DNA from: QQUD01 sp039029915
GTDB taxonomy: Bacteria; Chloroflexota; Anaerolineae; Promineifilales; Promineifilaceae
Assembly: GCA_039029915.1 (NCBI GenBank)
Contig: JBCCFD010000234.1
Coordinates: 1 to 11,840 of the forward strand
Reading direction: 5' to 3'
DNA length: 11,840 nucleotides
Part shown: positions 5,928-11,840 of the stretch, one piece after another
How the letters are laid out: each line of letters opens with the position of its first letter
Position numbering within the stretch: position 1 is the stretch's first letter
Position numbers and translations under genes: made by a program
Notes under the pieces: generated by a model
What the model saw: only the letters and a program-made list of their open reading frames with translations
The model's database searches: none
Told to the model about the DNA's origin: nothing

Positions 5928-7445
5928 ATGGCCACGAATCTTGTCAACATCATCTTCGGTATGAAACTCCGTCAGGCTCGGATGGAGGTCAACCTAACTT
6001 TGACCGAGTTCGCTCAGCAGTGTGAACTCTCGCCCTCGTATGTGACAGAGATAGAAAAGGGCCGAAAATACCCCCGCGTTGATAAAATCATGCGGATTGC
6101 CGAGGTGCTCGACAAAACGTACGATGAGCTTGTCTCAATCAAATTAGAGCCTTCACTTACATATTTAGAATCAACCCTTTCCTCATCCGCCTTCCAGCGT
6201 TTTCCTTTTGAAGAGTTCGGATTTGAGGCAAGCTATCTAATTACGCTCCTGACGCGGCAGCCCGATCGAGCCAGTGCGCTTCTACACGGCATGCTGGAAC
6301 TAACGCGACGCTATAGCTTGAATACCGAAGACTTTCTGCGAGCCGCCCTGCGTGCCTATCAAGAAATTCATGAAAACTACTTTCAGGAGTTAGAGGATGC
6401 AGCCACCCAATTCACCGAAGAAGTTGGTGGGGAATTTGGGTTGTCAAAAAGGGCGCTGCCAATTAACCAATCAGTCATGGAAAACATATTGACCGAGAAG
6501 TATGGTTACGTCATCGATCGGGAAACGATTCCTAACACGCCAGCTTTACATAAATTCAGATCGGTCATTGTGCCAGGCAAGAACCCCCATCTTTTACTAA
6601 ACCCTGCTTTGCACCCCCAGCAGGTGAGGTTCGTGCTAGCCCGTGAGCTAGGGTCCCGCTTTCTAAAAATTGAGGATCGCGTTTACACGTCCCCGCCAGA
6701 CAATATTGAAACGTTCCAACAAATTCATAATTACTTCCGTGCCGCCTATTTTGGCGGGGCGTTGCTCATGCCGCGTAAGCAGCTTCTGCCTGATGTTGAG
6801 CATTTCTTTTCACAATCAACTTGGAAACCCCAATTGCTATACGACATGCTCAAAAAGTATGATGTCACCCCCGTGATGTTACTGTATCGCTTTAGCGAAC
6901 TCATCCCCCAATTTTTTGGCATCAAGCTCCACTTCTTGCGCTTTCAACACTCACACGGCAGCCGAAACTATCAGCTTATCCGTCAGCTCAACATGAATCG
7001 GTTGCTGGTCCCTACAGGCATTGGCTTAGATGAAAACTACTGTCGGCGCTGGCTCTCCGTTAGCCTCCTGCGGGATATCAAAGAGCACCCTGATGTGACG
7101 GAGCTTTTAGATCAACCCCACATTGGCGTGCAATATTCAGAATTTTTAGAGTCAGGCGACCAATTTTTCTGTATCGGTTTTTCCGTTCCGGAAGGACTCA
7201 ATCCCGAAATGAACACCAGCGTTATTGTTGGTTTCCGAGTAGACAGTGAGCTGAAAAATGTCATTCAATTTACAAATGATCCGGCTGTCCCCCGAGAAAT
7301 TATCAACGAAACCTGCGAACGCTGCCGTCTCACGCCTGAACAGTGTGCAGTGCGCGTAACGCCACCCATTCGCCTTCAAGCTCAAGAAGAACGCCGCGCG
7401 CGCCGCATGATCCTCGCCGACCTGAAGAAGAAGTTTAATAGCTAG
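5928..7445 (+). CDS. XRE-family transcriptional regulator, ScfR/RamB-like with degenerate ImmA/IrrE domain
   Basis: This 505-residue protein has the three-part build of the RamB/PrpR/ScfR group, which controls short-chain acyl or acetate/propionate metabolism in other bacteria. Residues about 12-68 are an XRE helix-turn-helix ('LTLTEFAQQCELSPSYVTEIEKGRKYP' region). A middle domain (about 180-290) resembles ImmA/IrrE: 'VRFVLARELGSRFLKI' stands where proteases have AHELGH, so both metal-binding His are replaced (R239, S243) and peptidase activity is not expected. 'NYFRAAYFGGALLMPRKQLL' follows as in the family. The C-terminal part (about 300-505) matches the DUF2083 type with a cysteine cluster C463, C466, C473 ('CERCRLTPEQC'), a possible metal or Fe-S site. 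ATG 5928 has no Shine-Dalgarno; ATG 5961 is an alternative that would still keep the HTH. Targets are unknown; the adjacent palindrome and the reductase gene are candidates. Confidence 0.85.
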   Translation: MATNLVNIIFGMKLRQARMEVNLTLTEFAQQCELSPSYVTEIEKGRKYPRVDKIMRIAEVLDKTYDELVSIKLEPSLTYLESTLSSSAFQRFPFEEFGFEASYLITLLTRQPDRASALLHGMLELTRRYSLNTEDFLRAALRAYQEIHENYFQELEDAATQFTEEVGGEFGLSKRALPINQSVMENILTEKYGYVIDRETIPNTPALHKFRSVIVPGKNPHLLLNPALHPQQVRFVLARELGSRFLKIEDRVYTSPPDNIETFQQIHNYFRAAYFGGALLMPRKQLLPDVEHFFSQSTWKPQLLYDMLKKYDVTPVMLLYRFSELIPQFFGIKLHFLRFQHSHGSRNYQLIRQLNMNRLLVPTGIGLDENYCRRWLSVSLLRDIKEHPDVTELLDQPHIGVQYSEFLESGDQFFCIGFSVPEGLNPEMNTSVIVGFRVDSELKNVIQFTNDPAVPREIINETCERCRLTPEQCAVRVTPPIRLQAQEERRARRMILADLKKKFNS

Positions 7446-7504
7446 GTAATAGATAACCCAACCACGGGTTTACAGACCAGAACTTATAGCTAAGGAAGCA
7501 CCCT

Positions 7505-8332
7505 ATGACAAGTAGAAATGAACAAATCTTAAAACCGCGCTTAGGGCTTGGCACCTGGCAAATGGGAAATTCGCGTGACAGCCGTGCCAGCGAAGTAGCC
7601 GCTCTACGCGCCGGGATTGAAATGGGCATCAACGTTATTGACACGGCCGAAATGTACGCCAGCGGTGGGGCCGAAGAAGTAACCGGAGAAGCCCTTGCTG
7701 GCTGGCGCGATCAAGTCTTTTTAGTCACCAAAGTCTTGCCCTCCAACGCTAGCTACGATGGCACAATTTCAGCCTGTGAAAAAAGCCTTAAACGACTCGG
7801 CACCGATGTTATCGATCTTTATTTACTCCATTGGGTTGGCTCACACCCTCTCAACAAGACCATTGATGCTTTTGAAACGTTGCGCGAACGTGGCTTAATC
7901 AAGCAGTGGGGCGTTTCTAACTTTGATGTGGACGAGATGGAAGAAGTGTGGGCACATCCAGCAGGCGCCAACTGTGCCGTCAATCAAGTTTATTATTCGC
8001 TTGGTGCCCGCGGCATTGAGTATGACCTTCTGCCGTGGCAAAAAGAGCACGACGTCGCCACCATGGCATACTGTCCGCTTGACCAAGGCCGTATTGTCAA
8101 CGCCACACAGCTTCAACCGCTGGCTGACAAGCACAATGCAACCTACGCGCAAATTGCCCTCGCCTACTTGATGACTAACCCAGACGTGATCCCTATTCCC
8201 AAAACCGCCAAAGTAACAAGGGTCACAGAAAATGCTCAAGCTCGAGATATTGTTTTTGATGCTGAGGATTTAGCTTTACTTGACAAGTTGTACCCGCCTC
8301 CAACCAGCAAAGTACCACTAAAAACAAGTTAA
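7505..8332 (+). CDS. Aldo/keto reductase
   Basis: A 275-residue cytoplasmic NAD(P)H-dependent oxidoreductase of the aldo/keto reductase superfamily, which reduces aldehydes or ketones to alcohols on a TIM barrel. The full catalytic tetrad is visible: D46 and Y51 in VIDTAEMY, K76 in LVTKVLP, and H109 in LYLLHWVG. The family signatures GLGTWQMG near the N-terminus, GVSNF in the middle, and the C-terminal 'IPIPKTAKVTRVTENA' cofactor-phosphate loop are all present. Length is normal (about 270-290). AAGGA lies nine nt before ATG 7505. It starts 59 bp after the regulator stop, with a small AACCC/GGGTT hairpin in between, so the two may be cotranscribed. Substrate cannot be predicted; it contains CGGCCG but no ACGGCCGT. 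Confidence 0.94.
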   Translation: MTSRNEQILKPRLGLGTWQMGNSRDSRASEVAALRAGIEMGINVIDTAEMYASGGAEEVTGEALAGWRDQVFLVTKVLPSNASYDGTISACEKSLKRLGTDVIDLYLLHWVGSHPLNKTIDAFETLRERGLIKQWGVSNFDVDEMEEVWAHPAGANCAVNQVYYSLGARGIEYDLLPWQKEHDVATMAYCPLDQGRIVNATQLQPLADKHNATYAQIALAYLMTNPDVIPIPKTAKVTRVTENAQARDIVFDAEDLALLDKLYPPPTSKVPLKTS

Positions 8333-8452
8333 CCCCGGTGCAAGTTTCAATTAGCAAGTGTGATGATTTGTGATGATTGTCGTAAGGCCATAGCATACTA
8401 TGGCACTCCCAGTGGGAATTACAAGAAAACCTGCACATCAGGTAAATTAGGT
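8331..8452 (+). repeat. MITE-like element, copy B (inverse of copy A at 3922-4034)
   Basis: This copy begins at the stop codon of the reductase gene. Its terminal repeats are 8332-8348 and 8425-8443. It carries an extra unit compared with copy A: GTGATGATTT is duplicated as GTGATGATTG at 8359-8378. Its internal hairpin is GCCATAG (8387-8393) with CTATGGC (8398-8404) around CATA, and the small hairpin TCCCAGTGGGA is at 8407-8417. Compared with copy A, one stem pair has changed on both sides (A-T there, C-G here), which suggests selection for the fold, although a single pair is thin evidence. It may also act as a bidirectional transcript end between the reductase and the galactoside operon. Confidence 0.85.
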
Positions 8453-8458
8453 TGCGTG

Positions 8459-8488
8459 TTGTCAAGGCAACTGAATCAATTTCTAAAT
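8459..8488 (+). promoter_or_regulatory. Candidate promoter of the galactoside operon
   Basis: TTGTCA (8459-8464, five of six to the -35 consensus) is followed by 17 bp and TCTAAA (8482-8487, four of six to -10). Transcription would begin near 8494, giving a leader of about 127 nt before the GH4 start. Nothing else distinct was found in 8489-8620, such as an operator palindrome or riboswitch. The call rests on consensus matching alone. Confidence 0.3.
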
Positions 8489-8620
8489 CACTCTTTCATC
8501 TATGCGATCAGGCACAATAGTAAATACTTTTCATGAAGCTCGTCACCAATTCTTAGAAAATAATGGAGCCATCACGATAATTTATTCCACAAATCGGTCA
8601 TGGTAAGTGAGGCAAGTCAA

Positions 8621-9955
8621 ATGGCAAAAATCACGATTATTGGGGCAGGGAGCGTGGTGTTTACGCGTAATTTGTGCAGCGATATTTTGCTCACGCCAGC
8701 CCTTCAAGATTGCACCTTAACTTTAATGGATATTGACGCCAAGCGTCTGGCTCAAGCCAAACAGTTAGTCGAGGCAATAGTAACTCAGCGGGGGCTTTTA
8801 ACCACGGTCGAAGCGACTGTTGACCAACGGGAAGCCGTCACCCAAGCAGACTATGTCATTACAACGTTTCAACAGGGTGGTTTAGAAGCGTATGCTATCG
8901 ATATTGAGATTCCACAAAGGTATGGGGTTGAACAGTGCGTGGGCGACACGCTTGGGCCCGGTGGCGTATTCCGTTCACTACGCACCATCCCCGTCCTGAT
9001 TTCTCTTTGTGAAGAGATGAATGAGGTGGCAAATCCAGATGCCCTGCTGTTAAATTATGTCAACCCGATGGCGGCCAACTGCTGGGCGATTGATCGCGCG
9101 ACAGGGCGGCCGCATGTTGGGCTATGCCACAGCGTCCAGGGGACCAGCGAAATGCTAGCTCAGTGGATAAATGTGCCGTACGATGAAATTAGTTTCCGCT
9201 GTTTGGGGATCAATCACCAATCTTTTTTCACTGAATTTAAGCGGCATGGGGAAGATTTGTATCCGCTCATTTGGGAGACAATTGAACGGGATGACGTATA
9301 CGCTCAGGAACCGGTTCGTATCGAAATTATGAAGCATTTTGGCTATTTCGTCACCGAATCGAGCGGCCACGCCAGTGAATATATGCCTTATTTCCGCAAA
9401 ACGGCCCAAATGGTAGATGAGGAGCTCGTGCCGCACTTTAAGGATGCAGTGAATAGTTGGTATGATTACGGCCGTTCCGGAGGCTATCTGCGCCACTGCC
9501 AGCAACGTCTCACCCACGCGCAAGCCGAATTTCAAGCCATGATTTCGGGTGAAAATCCAGCGCCGAGCCAGCGCACCCACGAATACGGTTCCTACATTAT
9601 CGAAGCGATGGAAACCAATCAGCCCGTTAAAATCAACGGAAATGTTCCGAACCGGGGGCTAATCGATAATTTGCCCGATGGATGCTGTGTGGAAGTGGCC
9701 TGCCTCGTGGACAGCAATGGTGTTCAACCAACTGCAATGGGCAAAATGCCGCCACAGCTGGCTGCGCTTAATCAAACCAATATCAACGTTCAATCTCTTA
9801 TCGTTGAGGCCGCTCTTACGAGGAGTAAGGACGCGGTTCACCACGCCGTCATGCTCGACCCGCTCACCGCCGCCGTCTGCACCTTACCTCAAATCCGCAC
9901 CTTGGTGGACGAGATGCTGGTAGCGCAAGCAGCGTGGCTACCGGAGTTGAGCTAG
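8621..9955 (+). CDS. melA: Glycoside hydrolase family 4, alpha-galactosidase-like
   Basis: A 444-residue GH4 enzyme. These use NAD+ and a divalent metal, usually Mn2+, to cleave glycosides by an oxidation-elimination route rather than the usual acid/base mechanism. The N-terminus ITIIGAGSVVFTRNL (4-18) is the NAD-binding glycine motif in the form typical of MelA-type alpha-galactosidases. Other MelA-like marks are LMDID (35-39), LLNYVNPMAANCWA (143-156) and VGLCHSVQGT (166-175); C169 and H199 (in CLGINH) are the expected metal ligands. ATG 8621 was chosen because GAGG lies eight nt upstream; the in-frame ATG 8600 would add seven residues and has no such site. It is followed by galT and a GHMP kinase, which supports galactoside use. 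GH4 also includes alpha-glucosidases and alpha-galacturonidases, so the exact substrate is not certain. One ACGGCCGT is present (9468). Confidence 0.87.
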   Translation: MAKITIIGAGSVVFTRNLCSDILLTPALQDCTLTLMDIDAKRLAQAKQLVEAIVTQRGLLTTVEATVDQREAVTQADYVITTFQQGGLEAYAIDIEIPQRYGVEQCVGDTLGPGGVFRSLRTIPVLISLCEEMNEVANPDALLLNYVNPMAANCWAIDRATGRPHVGLCHSVQGTSEMLAQWINVPYDEISFRCLGINHQSFFTEFKRHGEDLYPLIWETIERDDVYAQEPVRIEIMKHFGYFVTESSGHASEYMPYFRKTAQMVDEELVPHFKDAVNSWYDYGRSGGYLRHCQQRLTHAQAEFQAMISGENPAPSQRTHEYGSYIIEAMETNQPVKINGNVPNRGLIDNLPDGCCVEVACLVDSNGVQPTAMGKMPPQLAALNQTNINVQSLIVEAALTRSKDAVHHAVMLDPLTAAVCTLPQIRTLVDEMLVAQAAWLPELS

Positions 9956-10030
9956 TCAGCCGGTCAGCGCGTCAGCTAGCCAGCCCGTCAGCTGAAGTGC
10001 TGAAATGCTGACCGGCTGAAACGCTAAAAT
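9953..10030. repeat. Mirror-folded period-8 repeat hairpin between melA-like gene and galT
   Basis: Starting at the stop codon of the GH4 gene, five 8 bp units of the form NNNTCAGC (9953-9992) are followed by five inverted units of the form GCTGANNN or close (9991-10030). The arms TCAGCCGGTCAGC (9956-9968) and GCTGACCGGCTGA (10007-10019) are perfect 13 bp inverted repeats, with further TCAGC/GCTGA pairing inside. The array fills the whole junction up to the galT ATG, leaving no Shine-Dalgarno there. It has the same architecture as 3020-3090 but an unrelated unit sequence. Possible roles are an intra-operon processing hairpin or attenuator. Confidence 0.88.
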
Positions 10031-10031
10031 T

Positions 10032-11099
10032 ATGAATCCACCCCAACAAAACCACACGGGCAAATGGGAACAGCGATGGCATCCGCTGCGAGAGGAATGG
10101 GTCATTGTGGCTGGACACCGGCAAAATCGGCCGTGGTCAGGGGAGGAACACGGGAGCTCCCGCGCCAAACCACCGACCTATGTGCCCGATTGCTTTTTAT
10201 GTCCGGGAAATATACGAGTGAGCGGTCAAAAGAACCCAAACTTTAATGGCGTGCTCGTCTTTGAAAATGATCATCCGTGTGTCGGGGCATTAGCACCCAC
10301 AGCGTTACCCAAACCAACAGGCATTTATCGCAACCGGCCCGCTACGGGAACGGCTAAGGTCATTTGCTACTCGCCTCGCCACGACCTAACACTGGCGCAG
10401 GTCGAGCCGGAAACGGTTGAAAATTTAGTTGGCGTTTGGCAGCGTGAATACCAAACGCTGAGCCAACAACCGACCATCAATCACGTGCTCATTTTTGAAA
10501 ATAAAGGAGAAGCGGTCGGTGTTTCTAATCCACATCCACACGGGCAGATTTATGCCACAAATTTTGTGTTTAAAACGATTGAAACGGAAACACGGGTATC
10601 GCAGGCTTATTTAAAAGAAAATACACGGCCGTTATTCCAAGACATCCTCGCCGCAGAGTTCCAAGACCAAAGCCGCATCATTGTGGAAAACGAAACGGCC
10701 GTTGCGTTTATCCCTTACTTTGGCCGATACGCGTATGAAGTTTTTGTTGCGCCCAAATCAACCCACCCTAGCATCGCAGATTTGTCTGATGGTGAGGTAA
10801 CCGATTTTGCCGCGCTCCTGCAAAACGTACTGATTCGATTTGATAATTTGTGGCAAATGCCGTTTCCATACGTCATGGCCCTCCACAATGCGCCAACGGA
10901 TGGGGGAACCTATGATGGGTTTCATTTTCATATCGAGTTTCATCCGCCGCTGCGCAAACCCAACTTGCTTAAATATTTAGCCGGGCCAGAAATTGGCGGC
11001 GGTAACTTTTTGAGTGACACATTGCCCGAAGAGAAGGCAGCAGAGCTGCGGGCGGTAGGGGATGTGCATTATTTGGGAAGAGAAGAGAGTAGAGAGTAG
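10032..11099 (+). CDS. galT: Galactose-1-phosphate uridylyltransferase
   Basis: This 355-residue cytoplasmic enzyme swaps UMP between UDP-glucose and galactose-1-phosphate, the central step of the Leloir pathway. The active-site motif NPHPHGQ covers H168-P169-H170; H170 corresponds to the nucleophile of E. coli GalT. The N-terminal metal site is intact: C54 and C57 in DCFLC, with H117 and H168 as the expected further ligands. 'REEWVIVAGHRQNRPW' near the start and 'HNAPTDGGTYDGFHFHIEFHPP' region near 290-311 are typical of family I GalT. Length is normal. ATG 10032 has no ribosome binding site and directly follows the period-8 hairpin, so coupling to the upstream gene or unusual initiation is likely. 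The last few codons (GREESRE) run into a period-7 repeat, so the tail may be a recent extension. Two ACGGCCGT copies lie inside. Confidence 0.95.
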   Translation: MNPPQQNHTGKWEQRWHPLREEWVIVAGHRQNRPWSGEEHGSSRAKPPTYVPDCFLCPGNIRVSGQKNPNFNGVLVFENDHPCVGALAPTALPKPTGIYRNRPATGTAKVICYSPRHDLTLAQVEPETVENLVGVWQREYQTLSQQPTINHVLIFENKGEAVGVSNPHPHGQIYATNFVFKTIETETRVSQAYLKENTRPLFQDILAAEFQDQSRIIVENETAVAFIPYFGRYAYEVFVAPKSTHPSIADLSDGEVTDFAALLQNVLIRFDNLWQMPFPYVMALHNAPTDGGTYDGFHFHIEFHPPLRKPNLLKYLAGPEIGGGNFLSDTLPEEKAAELRAVGDVHYLGREESRE

Positions 11100-11139
11100 A
11101 GAGAAAATGATTGGGAGATTTAGGAGATTAAGAGATTGA
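11084..11139. repeat. Period-7 and period-9 micro-repeats at the galT-kinase junction
   Basis: Three 7 bp units (AGAGAGT, AGAGAGT, AGAGAGA at 11084-11104) overlap the galT stop codon, which lies at 11097-11099. A second array of 9 bp units follows (GGAGATTTA, GGAGATTAA, then a shortened GAGATTGA, 11114-11139). The second 9 bp unit supplies the AGGAG ribosome site of the kinase and the third contains its TTG start. Unlike the two period-8 arrays, there is no mirrored arm. Confidence 0.75.
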
Positions 11140-11840
11140 TTGGCTCTGAAGCATTTAAAACGTTTGCAAAGCGGGTTCAATTGAATAATGAGCTATTTTT
11201 TGATCCCAATGAACCGATGTGGTTTGGTCGAGCGCCGGGGCGGCTAGATGTGATGGGTGGGATTGCTGACTATTCAGGCTCGCTGGTGTTGGAGATGCCT
11301 ATTGCGGAAGCGACATTTACGGCCGTTCAGGTCAATAACAGCCCAGACATCAATATCATCAGTTTTAGAAACGGCCGTTCACAACCACCTGCTCAATTCG
11401 CCATGCCTTTAGCAACGCTTCACACCCATCCCACAGCCAAGCAAGCTGCTACATTCTTCAAACAAACCTCAGATTCTAGCTGGGCGGCGTATATTGCGGG
11501 TGCCCTTTGGCTATTAAAGCGAGAAAAAGGGATCAGTTTCCCGAAAGGGCTCAATATTTTAGTTGATTCCTCCGTGCCAGAAGGCAAAGGCGTCAGCTCC
11601 TCGGCTGCGGTGGAAGTGGCCACAATGCAAGCCCTCTCTCAATCCCTCAATCTCGCCCTTATGCCAACCGAACTGGCAATTTTATGTCAACAGGTTGAAA
11701 ATGAAATCGCAGACGCCCCCTGCGGCATCATGGACCAAATGACGGTCGTCAACGGCCGTAAAAACAAACTGCTTGCCTTGCTCTGCCAACCCGCTACCAT
11801 CCTTGGGCAGGTTACTATACCATCTGACCTTGCATTTTGG
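11136..11840 (+). CDS. GHMP sugar kinase, ARA1 (L-arabinokinase)-like, in the galK position (3' end cut)
   Basis: The first 235 codons of a GHMP kinase are visible; the rest is beyond the window. Motif 1 reads APGRLDVMGGIADYSG (33-48) where classical GalK has APGRVNLIGEHTDYN; the ATP loop is VPEGKGVSSSAAVEVAT (147-163); CGIMDQM (196-202) holds D200, the expected catalytic base. The 'MGGIADYSG' form and the 'ILCQQVENEIADAPCGIMDQM' and 'LLALLCQPATILGQVTIP' regions resemble the C-terminal kinase domain of plant L-arabinokinase ARA1 as I remember it. Operon position after galT suggests that it phosphorylates galactose, but arabinose or another sugar is possible. The start is TTG 11136, nine nt after AGGAG; an in-frame TAG at 11121 closes the frame upstream, and no ATG is available before M28. 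Three ACGGCCGT copies lie inside. Confidence 0.85.
   Translation, partial: MIGSEAFKTFAKRVQLNNELFFDPNEPMWFGRAPGRLDVMGGIADYSGSLVLEMPIAEATFTAVQVNNSPDINIISFRNGRSQPPAQFAMPLATLHTHPTAKQAATFFKQTSDSSWAAYIAGALWLLKREKGISFPKGLNILVDSSVPEGKGVSSSAAVEVATMQALSQSLNLALMPTELAILCQQVENEIADAPCGIMDQMTVVNGRKNKLLALLCQPATILGQVTIPSDLAFW

Larger units (their letters stand above)
326..11759. repeat. Dispersed octamer palindrome ACGGCCGT, 21 copies (HIP1-like)
   Basis: Copies begin at 326, 443, 635, 1204, 1725, 2214, 2367, 2703, 2983, 3158, 4225, 4350, 4828, 5206, 5295, 9468, 10625, 10695, 11319, 11371 and 11752. Chance would give about 0.2 in this length at even base composition. I find 24 CGGCCG hexamers, and 21 of them have the full A...T flank. 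Ten extend to AACGGCCGTT. All copies lie in coding sequence, read as Thr-Ala-Val (12), Asn/Tyr-Gly-Arg (6) or x-Arg-Pro (3), so all three frames are used and protein motifs do not explain it. None occurs in 5303-9467. Confidence 0.93.

Noticed and set aside
8387..8404. Rho-independent terminator after the aldo/keto reductase gene
   Set aside because: The 7 bp stem is not followed by a T-run and the structure belongs to the mobile-looking repeat; termination here is possible but unsupported.
9155..9580. A 141-codon open frame on the minus strand
   Set aside because: It is fully antisense to the GH4 gene with its intact NAD and metal motifs and shows no domain of its own.

Overview
The window looks like a bacterial chromosome segment of intermediate GC. 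The gene content (paired NarL-type sensor kinases, a RamB/ScfR-type regulator, a plant-ARA1-like sugar kinase) and style suggest a Chloroflexota bacterium (Anaerolineae-like), but this is inference; no rRNA or other firm marker is present.

Left part, minus strand (about 5430 down to 1): one apparent operon reading small membrane protein (LiaI/LiaF-like) -> ABC ATPase -> ABC-2 permease -> GAF-containing sensor histidine kinase -> second, paralogous sensor kinase -> response regulator (cut by the window edge). The last three genes overlap (11 bp and 4 bp). This reads as an envelope-stress or drug-efflux ABC exporter packaged with its own two-component control, with two kinases and, as far as is visible, one regulator.

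Middle (5428-8620): a 500 bp divergent intergenic region carries a 116 bp nested inverted-repeat element, a spaced direct repeat and a perfect 22 bp palindrome just before a 505-codon XRE/ScfR-like regulator on the plus strand. An aldo/keto reductase with an intact catalytic tetrad follows.

Right part, plus strand (8621-11840): a galactoside operon made of a GH4 alpha-galactosidase-like enzyme, galactose-1-phosphate uridylyltransferase (galT), and a GHMP sugar kinase in the galK position. The kinase resembles plant L-arabinokinase (ARA1) more than classical GalK; it is cut at the right edge and starts at TTG. Together these would release galactose from alpha-galactosides, phosphorylate it and move it into the Leloir pathway.

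Over this gene layer lies an unusual repeat layer. (1) The octamer palindrome ACGGCCGT occurs 21 times, in all three reading frames, like the HIP1 palindrome of cyanobacteria, and is absent from 5303-9467. (2) A MITE-like element of about 110-120 bp with imperfect terminal inverted repeats occurs twice in opposite orientation. (3) Several gene junctions carry their own short-period (7, 8 or 9 bp) tandem repeats, two of which are mirror-folded into long hairpins. No tRNA, rRNA, CRISPR array or transposase gene was seen.
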